Assembly: GCA_001542995.1 (NCBI GenBank)
Contig: LFLA01000017.1
Location: forward strand, 1-32,257
Source of the DNA: Nitrospina sp. LS_NOB
GTDB lineage: Bacteria; Nitrospinota; Nitrospinia; Nitrospinales; VA-1
Length of the DNA stretch: 32,257 bases
Direction: 5' to 3'
Each line of letters starts with the position of its first letter. The stretch's first letter is position 1. The position numbers and the translations under genes are program-made. This document shows positions 8,601 to 17,008 of the stretch, piece by piece. The notes under the pieces were generated by a model. That model was not told the origin of the DNA. It saw only the letters and a program-made list of their open reading frames with translations, and did no database searches.

Positions 8601-8610
8601 GGCTTGCCGG

Positions 8611-9048
8611 TCAGGGAGTGTCTTGAACCCAGACTTCGCCTGTGGAAGTGGTTTCGCGTTTCCAGATCGGTGTGGTGCGTTTGAGTTCAGCGATGGCCCA
8701 TTCGCAGGCCTTGAAGGTTTCTCCCCGATGTTCCCCAACCGCGATGATCAAAACAATATTTTCACCGATCTCAATGGGGCCGATTCGATGAATGATGCTC
8801 ATGTCGATGATTCCGAAATCCTTGATGGACTTTTCCCGAATCTCTTCCAGCTTTTTTTCCGCCATCTTCGGGTAATGCTCGAAATTAAGCTGGGTGATAT
8901 TTTGACCTTTTGAAAGCTCTCTCCCTGTTCCCAGAAAGATGGTGATGCCGCCGATATTGCGGGAAACTTTCTTCATGGCTTCGATTTCATCGGTGACCGA
9001 GAAATCTTCTAACTGGATACGTATTTTTGAGTCGGTAGTGGTGCTCAT
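8611..9048 (-). CDS. moaE: Molybdopterin synthase catalytic subunit MoaE
   Basis: Large subunit of molybdopterin synthase. It transfers sulfur from the MoaD thiocarboxylate to cyclic pyranopterin monophosphate in molybdenum cofactor synthesis in the cytoplasm. 145 residues, normal for the family. Signature segments are visible: FEHYPKMAEKKLEEI, IIHRIGPIEIGENIVLI, the HRGETFKACEWAIAELK helix and TTPIWKRE with the conserved lysine near the active site. It is last in a moaC-moaD-moaE order, with a ~100-base gap after moaD in which I see no gene. A repeat relic follows the stop codon directly. Confidence 0.93.
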   Translation of the reverse strand: MSTTTDSKIRIQLEDFSVTDEIEAMKKVSRNIGGITIFLGTGRELSKGQNITQLNFEHYPKMAEKKLEEIREKSIKDFGIIDMSIIHRIGPIEIGENIVLIIAVGEHRGETFKACEWAIAELKRTTPIWKRETTSTGEVWVQDTP

Positions 9049-9152
9049 GATGTTGTCCTTAATTGTTTTTGGGTTCCCTATTTATTCGGTAATTTCCCCT
9101 GCGGCAACTCGCACCCTCATTTTATAAGGTCGCTCATGGCCAAAAGCAATTT

Positions 9153-9416
9153 TTAGGGATGCCCTTTGGCTCCGCCTGAGAACGGGGGAAGAAATGCCAC
9201 CTCGTCTCCATCATGAATGATGGTGTCGGCAGAGGCCATTTCCTGATTGACCGAGATCAAGACTTTTCTCTCCCGGATAATCGCTCCCATTTTCGGTGCT
9301 GTTTCAGAAATGATATCACTCAACTGGTCTATGGTTATTGGATTTTCAATATCCAAACTGTCTTCTTCTTTTCCGGCAATAGATCTCAGGCTGGCAAAAA
9401 ATTTGAGGGAGATCAT
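9153..9416 (-). CDS. moaD: Molybdopterin synthase sulfur carrier MoaD with C-terminal tail
   Basis: Ubiquitin-fold sulfur carrier of molybdopterin synthase, 87 residues. The fold is recognisable ([17 protein letters not shown], then [10 protein letters not shown] and [16 protein letters not shown]). The start ATG overlaps the moaC stop as ATGA, indicating translational coupling. MoaD normally ends at the Gly-Gly that is adenylated and thiocarboxylated. Here five residues (AKGHP) follow the Gly-Gly before the stop. Such a tail should block activation unless it is removed, as happens with some related sulfur carriers that are trimmed by a protease. Identity as MoaD is supported by the neighbours moaC and moaE. 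Confidence 0.88.
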   Translation of the reverse strand: MISLKFFASLRSIAGKEEDSLDIENPITIDQLSDIISETAPKMGAIIRERKVLISVNQEMASADTIIHDGDEVAFLPPFSGGAKGHP

Positions 9417-9940
9417 TTTTCCACTGTTTCTTTATCGAAGGTTCCTGATTTGCCGCCGGATTTGTGAAGCAACCCGATCTGGTTGAAAACCATTCCGCGG
9501 TCAACGGCTTTGCACATGTCATAAATGGTGAGCACTGTCATGGAAACCGCAGTCAGCGCTTCCATTTCCACCCCGGTCTGCCCTGTTACTTTAACCGTGG
9601 CGGTCACGGTGATGGAACATAACCCTGTTTCCGGATTCGGGTTCGGGTTTATCTGAAAACTGATGTCCACACTGGTTATTAGCAGGGGGTGACACATGGG
9701 AATGACATCATGCGTTCGTTTGGCTCCCATGATACCCGCGACTTGTGCTACTGCCAGCACATCACCTTTCTTTATCTGTCCCTCTTTGATCAGCTGTAAG
9801 GTTGCCGGTTGCATATGCACTTCGCCGGTCGCCACCGCTTTTCGGGAAGTATGGGTTTTATCGGATACATCGACCATGCGAGCACGGCCTTCCTCATTAA
9901 AATGTGTCAATGGATTGTTCGTATTGCCAAGGTCATTCAT
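9413..9940 (-). CDS. moaC: Cyclic pyranopterin monophosphate synthase MoaC
   Basis: Acts with MoaA in the first step of molybdenum cofactor synthesis, forming cyclic pyranopterin monophosphate from the GTP-derived intermediate. 175 residues, slightly longer than usual because of a short N-terminal leader before the conserved ARMVDVSDK. Other signatures are [33 protein letters not shown] (active-site region), [11 protein letters not shown] and [10 protein letters not shown]. It is the first gene of moaCDE; no moaA, moaB or mogA is in the window. The upstream ~100 bases are AT-rich and probably hold the promoter, but I cannot fix a box with confidence. Confidence 0.93.
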   Translation of the reverse strand: MNDLGNTNNPLTHFNEEGRARMVDVSDKTHTSRKAVATGEVHMQPATLQLIKEGQIKKGDVLAVAQVAGIMGAKRTHDVIPMCHPLLITSVDISFQINPNPNPETGLCSITVTATVKVTGQTGVEMEALTAVSMTVLTIYDMCKAVDRGMVFNQIGLLHKSGGKSGTFDKETVEK

Positions 9941-10044
9941 GCACGGGTTTTCCTGTTATAAATATACGTCAAGGGATTGATTATTCAATAAAGCCAATTG
10001 TACATCATCAATGGCATACGCTCAATGGGATTCCTGTTACTCAG

Positions 10045-10209
10045 GAGACCTTTGCATAAGTCGTGAAAACGGAAAAGCGAGATGCTTCGAGGGCCTCAGC
10101 ATGACGACTGCGGGGGCTTCGGGCTGTCATCCTGAGCTAGTGATATTCGACCTTTGCTTTCTTGCCCCGGAGGGGTATGTCGAAGGATCTCTGGGTATGC
10201 AAAGGTCTC
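10045..10209. mobile_element. MITE-like element with 14-bp TIRs and 9-bp target duplication, copy 2
   Basis: 165 bp, bounded by GAGACCTTTGCATA (10045-10058) and its exact reverse complement TATGCAAAGGTCTC (10196-10209). The 9-bp sequence GTTACTCAG flanks it directly at 10036-10044 and 10210-10218, a target-site duplication. The right copy contains the stop codon of the VOC gene. The interior is an imperfect palindrome with GAGATGCTTCGAGG and CTCAGCATGACGA. Compared with copy 1 it carries an extra ~40-bp module (AGTGATATTCGACCTTTGC, then GCCCCGGAGGGGT) that also appears near 16940. It encodes no transposase, so it would have to be mobilised in trans. Confidence 0.85.
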
Positions 10210-10210
10210 G

Positions 10211-10552
10211 TTACTCAGGAGGTTCATAGAGGCCCAGGATATTTCCGTCGGGGTCCTGAAACCGGGCCAGTTTTCCGTAGGAATGGATTTCTATGTTTCC
10301 ATCCAGTGTGGCATCCAACTCTTTCAATCGGAATACAAAACCTTCAATAGGCCGCGCAAGAAAGTATACCGTGGCGCCAACTCCGGCCGGGCAGTCGGAT
10401 TTCTGCAAAGCCAGTCTTTGTCCATCCAGGTCAAACTCCGCCCAGTCTTTCCGATGAAACAGGGGTTCTTTTCCCAGTACCTTCTGGTAGAATTTCACCG
10501 CCCTGTCTAAATCTGATACCGGGTAGGATATAAATGCGATTTTTGTCTGCAT
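10211..10552 (-). CDS. VOC-family (glyoxalase/dioxygenase-fold) protein
   Basis: Small protein of the vicinal-oxygen-chelate fold, 113 residues from the ATG at 10552. That start places the conserved first strand (KIAFISYPVSDLDRAVKFYQ) at the N-terminus; an upstream TTG at 10606 would overlap the divergent transporter. Typical segments include FYQKVLGKEPLF, EFDLDGQRLAL, ATVYFLA and the C-terminal FQDPDGNILGLYEP. These proteins often bind a metal and act in detoxification, resistance or isomerisation, but the substrate cannot be told. Insertion of the miniature element at 10045 duplicated its stop codon region without changing the protein. Confidence 0.8.
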   Translation of the reverse strand: MQTKIAFISYPVSDLDRAVKFYQKVLGKEPLFHRKDWAEFDLDGQRLALQKSDCPAGVGATVYFLARPIEGFVFRLKELDATLDGNIEIHSYGKLARFQDPDGNILGLYEPPE

Positions 10553-10599
10553 GTCGGGAATCCCGCTTTTCATAAATGAAACGATTCGGAGCTTAACAC

Positions 10600-11502
10600 T
10601 TGTCACTGTTTAATATTGGACTGGTTCTAATATCCAGTCTTTTACATTCTGTCTGGAATATATTGACCCAGACCAGTAAAAATTCCCAGTACTTTTCTGG
10701 TTTAAAAGGGGCTTGCATCATAGTCATGGCTGGGATTGCCTACGCCATGTTCGGAATGGCCCCATTGAACAATGAGATTTGGATCTGGGGCATCCTTTCA
10801 GGAGTTTTGCATGGGGTGTATATACTTTGCCTTTCCCGGGCCTACTCGACGGCGGATATTTCCTATGTCTATCCTATCGCTCGGTCGGCACCGGTATTCG
10901 TCCCGGTCTTTGCCTGGTTGTTGCTCAATGAGCGGCTGAGTATTTCCACCTTTCTTGCTATTGGGTTTATCCTGACAGCCATTTATATTCTGCATTTTGA
11001 AGGCCACCTGATACGAGGATTCAAAAACCTGGCGCAGGCTCTTCGTCACCATGATTTACGTTGGGCCTTTTATACTCTGGCGATGGTGGTCAGCTACAGT
11101 CTGGTGGACAAAAAGGGAATGGATTCCTTTTTGAGTCATTTGCCGGACCAGCCTTTCGCCAATGGCATTACCTTTTTTTTCATTGAGGCGACCATAGGCT
11201 TTGCTCTCTGTAATGTCTATATTTTTTCCAGGCACCCGGCAAAATATATTTTGCGATCTTGGAGAGGGGAATGGCAAAAAGCCTTGCTTGCCGGGATTGC
11301 CACTCTAGGTTCTTATGGACTGATCTGTGTGGTGCTTCAGTTCGAAGCCTTGAGCGCGGTTGTCTCCCTTCGACAGGTCAGCGTATTGATGGTGGTCTAT
11401 TGGGGATGTTGGAAACTTAGCGAGCCGTTTGGCCGACAACGCCTCTTGGCGGGAGGACTGACTGTGATCGGCATATTCCTGATTAGCAGCAACAACAACT
11501 GA
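10600..11502 (+). CDS. EamA/DMT-family transporter
   Basis: Inner-membrane permease of the drug/metabolite transporter superfamily, 300 residues with about ten hydrophobic segments in two homologous halves. The family-like segment SRAYSTADISYVYPIARSAP, then VPVFAWLLLNERLS, closes the first EamA repeat. The second ends near the C-terminus with LLAGGLTVIGIFLIS. The TTG start is supported by GGAG at 10588-10591, eight bases upstream. It is divergent from the VOC gene. Substrate is unknown; members export metabolites, amino acids or nucleotides. Confidence 0.85.
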   Translation: MSLFNIGLVLISSLLHSVWNILTQTSKNSQYFSGLKGACIIVMAGIAYAMFGMAPLNNEIWIWGILSGVLHGVYILCLSRAYSTADISYVYPIARSAPVFVPVFAWLLLNERLSISTFLAIGFILTAIYILHFEGHLIRGFKNLAQALRHHDLRWAFYTLAMVVSYSLVDKKGMDSFLSHLPDQPFANGITFFFIEATIGFALCNVYIFSRHPAKYILRSWRGEWQKALLAGIATLGSYGLICVVLQFEALSAVVSLRQVSVLMVVYWGCWKLSEPFGRQRLLAGGLTVIGIFLISSNNN

Positions 11503-11554
11503 CGGGCGAACAATTATTAAAAAAATTTAACCCCATTTGCTGTCAAGACCCCGA

Positions 11555-11560
11555 TATAAT
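11555..11560 (+). promoter_or_regulatory. Possible -10 box before the protease gene
   Basis: A perfect TATAAT lies 71 bases upstream of the GTG start of the M16 protease. No good -35 element sits at 16-18 bases, so this is only a candidate. Confidence 0.3.
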
Positions 11561-11631
11561 AATGCGGTTGCGAATATTTCCTTACACTTTTAGGCTCCGA
11601 GCCTTTTGATCAAAGAAATTGGAGGTTGGTT

Positions 11632-14439
11632 GTGAATCGGATTCCAAAATTTCTAAAAACCGGGTTGCTTCTGGTTTTATGGATTGTATTTTTAACTTCT
11701 TCCGTCGAAGCGGTTAAGGGAGATAAGCGAAAAACCCAGACACTCTCACTGGAAAACGGACTGGATGTTCTTCTGGTCTCCGACCCGGATGTGCATCGTA
11801 GCGCCGCTGCCTTATCGGTAGGTACTGGTTATTTGTATGACACCAAAGGCAAAGCCGGGCTGGCTCATTATCTCGAGCATATGTTGTTTCTGGGTACAAA
11901 AAAATATCCGGAAGTGGGGTCCTATAAAAAATTCCTGGACTCGCATTCAGGAGGGGCCAATGCCTACACCGGGGGAAACATCACCAACTATTTTTTTCAG
12001 GTGTCGCATGATGGATTCAATGAAGCCCTCGATCGCTTCAGTGATTTTTTCAAGGCTCCTTTGTTCGATAAAACCTATGCGGAGAGGGAAGTCAAAGCGG
12101 TCAACAACGAACACGAAAAAAACAAGCTCAACGATGGGTGGCGTGGAAATTATGTTGCCGGACTGATATCCGAGCCGGGGCATCCTATTGCCAATTTTGG
12201 AACCGGTAATCAGAAAACCCTGTCGGGAGACAACCGCCCTGCATTATTGGAATTTTATAAGCGATATTATGCGGCTTCCAATATGAAGCTGGCCCTTATT
12301 TCGAGCATGCCGATGGAAATTCTTTCCGGCGTGGCGCAGAAATATTTTTCCGGCATCCCCAATCGGCCCGTTAAGGTTCCGAAGTTGTCTCCTGAATTCA
12401 GGAAGCCGCTCAAGGGGCAGTATCGCTTGCTGACCATAAAAACCATCAAGGATGTTCGCTCATTGGAAATTGATTTTCCCACTATCCGCCTTAAAAACTA
12501 TCAGGCCAGCAAACCCGCCTCCATCGTCGGTTCTGTGTTGGGCTATGAGGGCAAAGGTTCTCTGCTCTCCAGATTAAAAGAAGAGGGGCTGGTTTTGAGC
12601 CTCAGCGCGGGTGGGGGAAGCAGTCACCCGGATATCAATTCGTTCGGCATCAATATTTCCCTGACCGAAAAGGGACTGAAAGACTATGAGCGGATTCTTG
12701 AATTGATTTTTGCCTACATTGATATGGTGCGCGAACAGGGGTTTAAGGAATACACTTTCAAGGAAACTCAGGCTATGGCCCAAATCAACTTTGATTGGAA
12801 AAATCCGAATGAGGGTATGGGATTCGTTGCAGGTAAAGCCGCACTGATGCAGGATTATAAATTGAAAGATATAGAAACTTTGCCTTTCCTTTTTACCGAA
12901 TATGAGCCTTCTGCCTATAAGGCAGTCCTGAATACATTGGTTCCTGAAAACGCGATGGTGGTCTTGAGTCACAATTCAGCGGGAACCGATAGCAAAGCGC
13001 CATATTACGATGCCGAATATTCCCTCAAAAAAATAGGTGGAAAGGCTTTTAGTAAATTATCCAGCCCTGGGAAGCTGGACGGTGTTTTTTATCCTGAAAA
13101 AAATGATTTCATTCCTTACAACTTGAATCTTGTGGAGGAATATCCTCATCTGGTTCAGGATGATGACCGGGCAAAAGTCTGGTTTAAATATGACCATCGT
13201 TTCAAGCAACCCAAAATAGCTCTGACATTCAGAATCGAAACCGCAAAAGTTTATCGCAGCGCTAAAAATTTGGAACTGGCTAAACTTTATGAGGCCATGA
13301 TGCAGGAAGGTTTGAATGAACTGGTTTATCCCATTCAAATGGCGGGATTGTCCTACGGCCTGTCGATTCAAAAGAAAGGGGTGCTCCTCAATCTTGGCGG
13401 TTATTCAGAACGGATCGGTGATTTGATCAAGCTGGTGACTGAAAACCTGAAGGAAGTGAAAGTGGATGAACAGAAATTCGCTAACATCAAGGAGGCGATG
13501 ATACGCGGATTGAAAAACAGCAAGCTCGGCCAGGCTTATTCGCGGGGAGGTTATTACAACTGGTTGATGCTTCTCAAGGATCAATACACCGAGGAGGAAA
13601 AACTTGCGGCTCTTACTCCGATCACTTTGAAGGATGTCAAGGCTTACGCTAAAACGCTTTATGACAAGGTGTATATCACTGGAATGATTCATGGGAACTG
13701 GTCGGATGATGAAGCGCGACAAAGCGTGGACATTCTGCTATCGGCTTTGGGGAGCCAGCCGCTACCCGAAAACGAACGTTTCAAGCAGGTGGTGGAAGTC
13801 ATGCCACAAGGGGAACGGTTCCAGTTTAGTCAGGAGGTGGCGGATAATAATAATTCCCTGGCCTACGCCATTCAGGTGGGAGAGAAAGGTTTCCCCCTCA
13901 TGGCCAAGAGTTCACTAATCGCTTCTGTTGTAGAAAGCGATTTTTATACGCAGATGCGCACCAACCAGCAACTGGGATATATCGTGTGGAGTTTTCATCA
14001 GCGCATTGAAGATCGAATCTTTTTCCGGCTGGTGATCCAGTCTTCCACCCACGGTCCTTTTGAAATGAGCAAGCGGGTCAACAACTGGCTGGCAAGCACC
14101 GAAAAACTATTCTCTAATTTGACCGACCAGGAATTTCAGCGGCATCAACAAAGCCTGATCGTCGCGCTGGAAAAGGAAGGCGACAGCATCGGTGCGGTGG
14201 CGGGAGGCCTCTACTCTCTTGCGACAGATGAAAAAGGAGACTTCCGGTTTAAAAAGAAATTGATTCAAGCGATTCGGGGCCTCAAAAAATCAGAGGTTGT
14301 TCAAACGGCGGGCAAAATTTTCCGCGACCCGGGAACTCCTCGGCTTGAAGTCTTAATGAGGGCCAAGGGAAGCCAGAAAAAAGTTCCTGACGGAGTCATC
14401 GCAGAAGTCACTCAGTTTAAAAAGCAGTTAAAGCGATAA
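11632..14439 (+). CDS. Pitrilysin/insulysin-type zinc protease (M16)
   Basis: Probable periplasmic peptide-degrading zinc metalloprotease, 935 residues, the length of protease III. GTG at 11632 is chosen because GGAGG at 11621-11625 is six bases away; a TTG at 11626 directly abuts that site. The N-terminus is a signal peptide (RIPKFLKTGLLLVLWIVFL, cleavage probably after SSVEA). The inverted zinc motif HYLEH has His79, Glu82 and His83. Glu160 in AVNNEHEKN lies 81 residues after the first His, the same spacing as in E. coli pitrilysin. C-terminal M16 halves follow, including MRTNQQLGYIVWS, the conserved substrate-site segment. The next gene begins six bases after the stop, so the two are probably co-transcribed. 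Confidence 0.9.
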   Translation: MNRIPKFLKTGLLLVLWIVFLTSSVEAVKGDKRKTQTLSLENGLDVLLVSDPDVHRSAAALSVGTGYLYDTKGKAGLAHYLEHMLFLGTKKYPEVGSYKKFLDSHSGGANAYTGGNITNYFFQVSHDGFNEALDRFSDFFKAPLFDKTYAEREVKAVNNEHEKNKLNDGWRGNYVAGLISEPGHPIANFGTGNQKTLSGDNRPALLEFYKRYYAASNMKLALISSMPMEILSGVAQKYFSGIPNRPVKVPKLSPEFRKPLKGQYRLLTIKTIKDVRSLEIDFPTIRLKNYQASKPASIVGSVLGYEGKGSLLSRLKEEGLVLSLSAGGGSSHPDINSFGINISLTEKGLKDYERILELIFAYIDMVREQGFKEYTFKETQAMAQINFDWKNPNEGMGFVAGKAALMQDYKLKDIETLPFLFTEYEPSAYKAVLNTLVPENAMVVLSHNSAGTDSKAPYYDAEYSLKKIGGKAFSKLSSPGKLDGVFYPEKNDFIPYNLNLVEEYPHLVQDDDRAKVWFKYDHRFKQPKIALTFRIETAKVYRSAKNLELAKLYEAMMQEGLNELVYPIQMAGLSYGLSIQKKGVLLNLGGYSERIGDLIKLVTENLKEVKVDEQKFANIKEAMIRGLKNSKLGQAYSRGGYYNWLMLLKDQYTEEEKLAALTPITLKDVKAYAKTLYDKVYITGMIHGNWSDDEARQSVDILLSALGSQPLPENERFKQVVEVMPQGERFQFSQEVADNNNSLAYAIQVGEKGFPLMAKSSLIASVVESDFYTQMRTNQQLGYIVWSFHQRIEDRIFFRLVIQSSTHGPFEMSKRVNNWLASTEKLFSNLTDQEFQRHQQSLIVALEKEGDSIGAVAGGLYSLATDEKGDFRFKKKLIQAIRGLKKSEVVQTAGKIFRDPGTPRLEVLMRAKGSQKKVPDGVIAEVTQFKKQLKR

Positions 14440-14445
14440 CAAACC

Positions 14446-15990
14446 GTGAAATTCGGAGCGATTTTTAGAAGAGGGGCCAACCTGCTCAAGCTGGGGCTTG
14501 CCACAAGAAAGTTGCGCAAGTCCACATCGGAAGACCAGCGCCATTGGGCTCAGCATTACCTGATCGAACTGCTGGGTCAGTCAAGAGGACTACCCGCAAA
14601 GATCGGCCAGTTCATCACCATGGATGCAGACGATCGGGCTCTGCGCGAATCCCTCAACAATTCTCTGGAGCCTCTTCCTTTTGAGGAGGTCGCAGAACTG
14701 ATCAGTAACGCCTACGGCAAACCCTGGGACACAATTTTTAAGAAGCTGGATAAATCCTGCAAGACCGCATCGCTGGGGCAGGTGCATTTTGGCAAGCTTA
14801 AGGATGGCACGGAAGTGGCAGTGAAAGTGCAGTATCCCGAAATCGCAACAGCGGTGGAAGCAGAGATGAACCTCATGGGCTGGTTGCCCAAGGTGGGGCC
14901 GGTGGCTAAGTGGGGATTCAAAATGGATGGCTACCGCGATGCCTTCTGGCATAATTTCAGCGAAGAGTTGGACTATCGCATCGAAGCCGGGCATCAGGAA
15001 AACTACCGCCAGAAAATCCCCCCGCTGGAACGCATCGTCGTCCCCGAAGTCATCAGCGATTTGACACAGCCCACCGTACTGGTACAGAAAAGGGAGGAAG
15101 GCTTCGGTCTCGATAAAGCCGAAACAATGATGCCCGAGCAGAAGCAGGCTATGGGCCGGTTATTGCTCCAGCATTATTTTCACATGTTGTTTCGGCACGG
15201 GTTTGTCCATGCCGATCCGCAACCGGCGAACTTTGCCTTTCGGCAATACAAAAAAGATTATTTTGTGTTGGTGATTTACGATTTCGGCAGTGTTCTGGAA
15301 ATTTCGGATGATGTCCGGCTAGCGCTTTTAAGAATCATCCTGGCCTTGCGCGACAGGGAGCATTTGGACCCGGTGACTTGTCTTGCGGCCCTGGGTTTCG
15401 ATCCGGAAAAATTAAAAGACCTGCGCCCGACTCTCCCCGCCCTGATGTCCGTTTTGTTCGAGCCTTTCTTGATAGAAGCTCCCTACCATGTTAAAGACTG
15501 GCGAATGAGTGAACGGTTTGACCAGATCGTTGGCGACATGAAATGGTGGTTCCGCTCATCCGCGCCTCCTCAACTGATATTTCTAATGCGGACCTTGCAC
15601 GGCTTGACCACCATGTTGAGACGGTTGGACGTCCCATTACCCTGGCAGTTCACTATGGACAAAATCTTGTCCGACATTTATCCTCAAGCACGGGCGTTGA
15701 CCTTGCCGCAAGTGGAAGGCGACTCCCAAGGTCCGGCGTTCGACTCCATAGCCCGCTACCTCAAGGTTCAAGTGGTGAAGTCCAACGGTAATAAAGTCAG
15801 CCTCACCATGCCTGCCCGGTGCGCCGATGATATTGAAGGGGTGATGGATGACCCTGTCAAAGAGTCGATCCGAAAGCAGGATATCGACTTGATAGCCATT
15901 CAGGATAAAGCACGGAAATCCGGTTTTGTTCCGCAAGTCCTGTTTGAACTCCACGACGAAGAACGTGATATGAAAGTATGGCTCGAATAG
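14446..15990 (+). CDS. ABC1/UbiB-family atypical kinase
   Basis: Member of the ABC1/ADCK/UbiB protein-kinase-like family, linked to quinone or lipid metabolism. 514 residues from GTG. The family's KxGQ motif appears as GLPAKIGQFITM. The Ala-rich loop and nucleotide site appear as CKTASLGQVHFGKL with AVKVQYPEI (conserved Lys). The catalytic loop is FVHADPQPANFAF and the metal-binding segment is YDFGSVLE. There is no C-terminal membrane anchor like that of proteobacterial UbiB, so it is nearer to the soluble ABC1 group. No clear Shine-Dalgarno site precedes the start, which fits coupling to the protease gene six bases upstream. Confidence 0.88.
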   Translation: MKFGAIFRRGANLLKLGLATRKLRKSTSEDQRHWAQHYLIELLGQSRGLPAKIGQFITMDADDRALRESLNNSLEPLPFEEVAELISNAYGKPWDTIFKKLDKSCKTASLGQVHFGKLKDGTEVAVKVQYPEIATAVEAEMNLMGWLPKVGPVAKWGFKMDGYRDAFWHNFSEELDYRIEAGHQENYRQKIPPLERIVVPEVISDLTQPTVLVQKREEGFGLDKAETMMPEQKQAMGRLLLQHYFHMLFRHGFVHADPQPANFAFRQYKKDYFVLVIYDFGSVLEISDDVRLALLRIILALRDREHLDPVTCLAALGFDPEKLKDLRPTLPALMSVLFEPFLIEAPYHVKDWRMSERFDQIVGDMKWWFRSSAPPQLIFLMRTLHGLTTMLRRLDVPLPWQFTMDKILSDIYPQARALTLPQVEGDSQGPAFDSIARYLKVQVVKSNGNKVSLTMPARCADDIEGVMDDPVKESIRKQDIDLIAIQDKARKSGFVPQVLFELHDEERDMKVWLE

Positions 15991-16070
15991 CTGGCCAGCG
16001 GCCGGTGGCAATGGGGCAGTGATGCTGTCGCGACCGCCAAAGGCGATTAAAATAATACCCCGGATATAGA

Positions 16071-16517
16071 ATGAAAATATGGGTGGATGCAGACGCTTGC
16101 CCCAAACCGATCAAAGATATTTTGTGTCGTGCTGCGGACAGGACAGAAATAATGGTGACCTTCGTTGCGAATCAGAGGTTTCGCGTGCCGGAATCCTCTT
16201 TTATCCATTTGACCCAGGTGGGGTATGGGGCGGATATCGCCGATGATGAGATTGTGAATGAATGCGAAGCTGGGGACTTGATCATCACGGCGGACATTCC
16301 GCTCGCGGCCCGCGTTGTCGAGAAGGGAGCGCTGGCCCTCGATCCGCGAGGTAAAATGTACGATAAAGATAATATAGGGCAGATACTGGATATGCGTAAC
16401 TTCATGGACGAGCTACGCGGTAGCGGTGTCGAAACAGGTGGCCCAAGTGGATTCAGTCAGAAAGAACGCTACAAGTTTGCCAATGAGTTAGATAGGCTTA
16501 TAGCGCAAGAAGGATAG
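16071..16517 (+). CDS. yaiI: YaiI/YqxD-family (DUF188) protein
   Basis: 148-residue protein of the UPF0178 family, recognised by the N-terminal WVDADACPKPIKDIL, the central DIADDEIVNECEAGDLIITADIPLA, and the DPRGKMYDKDNIG and NFMDELR segments. The family has a PIN-like acidic core (Asp in DADA, DD in ADD, D in TADIPLA), suggesting a nucleic-acid role, but no biochemical function is established. It follows the kinase gene by 80 bases containing a GC-rich segment that shares GCGACCGCC with the hairpin region near 16870. Confidence 0.92.
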   Translation: MKIWVDADACPKPIKDILCRAADRTEIMVTFVANQRFRVPESSFIHLTQVGYGADIADDEIVNECEAGDLIITADIPLAARVVEKGALALDPRGKMYDKDNIGQILDMRNFMDELRGSGVETGGPSGFSQKERYKFANELDRLIAQEG

Positions 16518-16574
16518 GGGGACTGCATTGATCGTAAAGAAAGCTGGGGGACTGCATTGATCGTAAAGAAAGCT
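16517..16574 (+). repeat. Perfect 29-bp tandem duplication over a ribosome site and start codon
   Basis: Two exact 29-bp copies (16517-16545 and 16546-16574) each carry GGGGG, then CTGCATTGATCG and TAAAGAAAGCT. Each therefore contains a Shine-Dalgarno-like G run and a TTG start. Because 29 is not a multiple of three, the first TTG (16528) opens a ten-codon frame that stops inside the second copy, while the second TTG (16557) opens the 91-residue gene. The first copy also overlaps the yaiI stop codon region. Confidence 0.9.
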
Positions 16575-16832
16575 AATGAATATTCAGTGGTGTGCCACAC
16601 CAGAACTGCTCCAGACTGCCAGGAAAATGGGGGTTGGTGCGATAGTGAGGAAGAAGCGCAGGAGTGGGTGGAAGCTGAATGCTGGATATTTTCCGGGGAA
16701 GGGTGGATATGCATTGCGTGCAACGCCCACTTCATGAGAAACCTCGCCCAAAATCGAAGAAACACATATGGTGATCGCCCTGATGAGACCCCGGACGATG
16801 ATCTCTACGAAGGCATCGACACTGTAAGATAG
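16557..16832 (+). CDS. Small Cys-rich hypothetical protein
   Basis: 91 residues from TTG, with a G5 run seven bases upstream. I do not recognise a family. Six cysteines are spread over the first 60 residues (VCH, DCQENGGWC, ECW, ICIACNAHF); the CxxC followed by His suggests metal binding or a redox pair. The tail is acidic (DETPDDDLYEGID). It lies 39 bases after yaiI, probably in the same transcript. A strong hairpin follows it. The duplicated start region may reduce or couple its translation. It could be a real small zinc protein, or a minor product. Confidence 0.6.
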   Translation: MIVKKANEYSVVCHTRTAPDCQENGGWCDSEEEAQEWVEAECWIFSGEGWICIACNAHFMRNLAQNRRNTYGDRPDETPDDDLYEGIDTVR

Positions 16833-16843
16833 CACTAGGCGTG

Positions 16844-16870
16844 CGGCCAGCGTGGCGGTGACGCTGGCCG
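16844..16870 (+). terminator. Strong GC hairpin after the small gene
   Basis: CGGCCAGCGT pairs perfectly with ACGCTGGCCG around a seven-base loop. There is no T tract, so it may be a processing or RNA-stabilising stem, or a repeat relic; 15995-16050 contains a partly similar GGCCAGCG / GCGACCGCC arrangement. Confidence 0.45.
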
Positions 16871-16894
16871 CGACCGCCGAACACAAAACATATC

Positions 16895-16982
16895 TCCCCC
16901 CTGACAGGGGGGGGCTAGGGGGGTTGCTTGTCATGCTGAGCTAGTGATATTAGACCTTTGCCTTCTTGCCCCGAAGGGGTAC
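16895..16982. repeat. G/C-run repeat joined to a fragment of the miniature element
   Basis: Bases 16895-16925 (CCCCCCTGACAGGGGG, then CTAGGGGGG) are the reverse-complement counterpart of 8498-8523. Bases 16929-16982 (GTCATGCTGAGCTAGTGATA, then GACCTTTGC and GCCCCGAAGGGGT) match the right arm of the element at 10045, but the terminal inverted repeat is absent, so this is a truncated copy. Confidence 0.65.
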
Positions 16983-17008
16983 ATCGGTGGCTAGAAAAGG
17001 TTGTGTGG

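Noticed and set aside
9049-9152. A possible short gene between moaD and moaE
   Set aside because: Only a 12-codon frame is present; nothing supports a product.
11592-11604. Terminator AGGCTC-C-GAGCCT before the protease gene
   Set aside because: The loop is one base, the T run is short, and it lies close to the start of the next gene, so it is not convincing.
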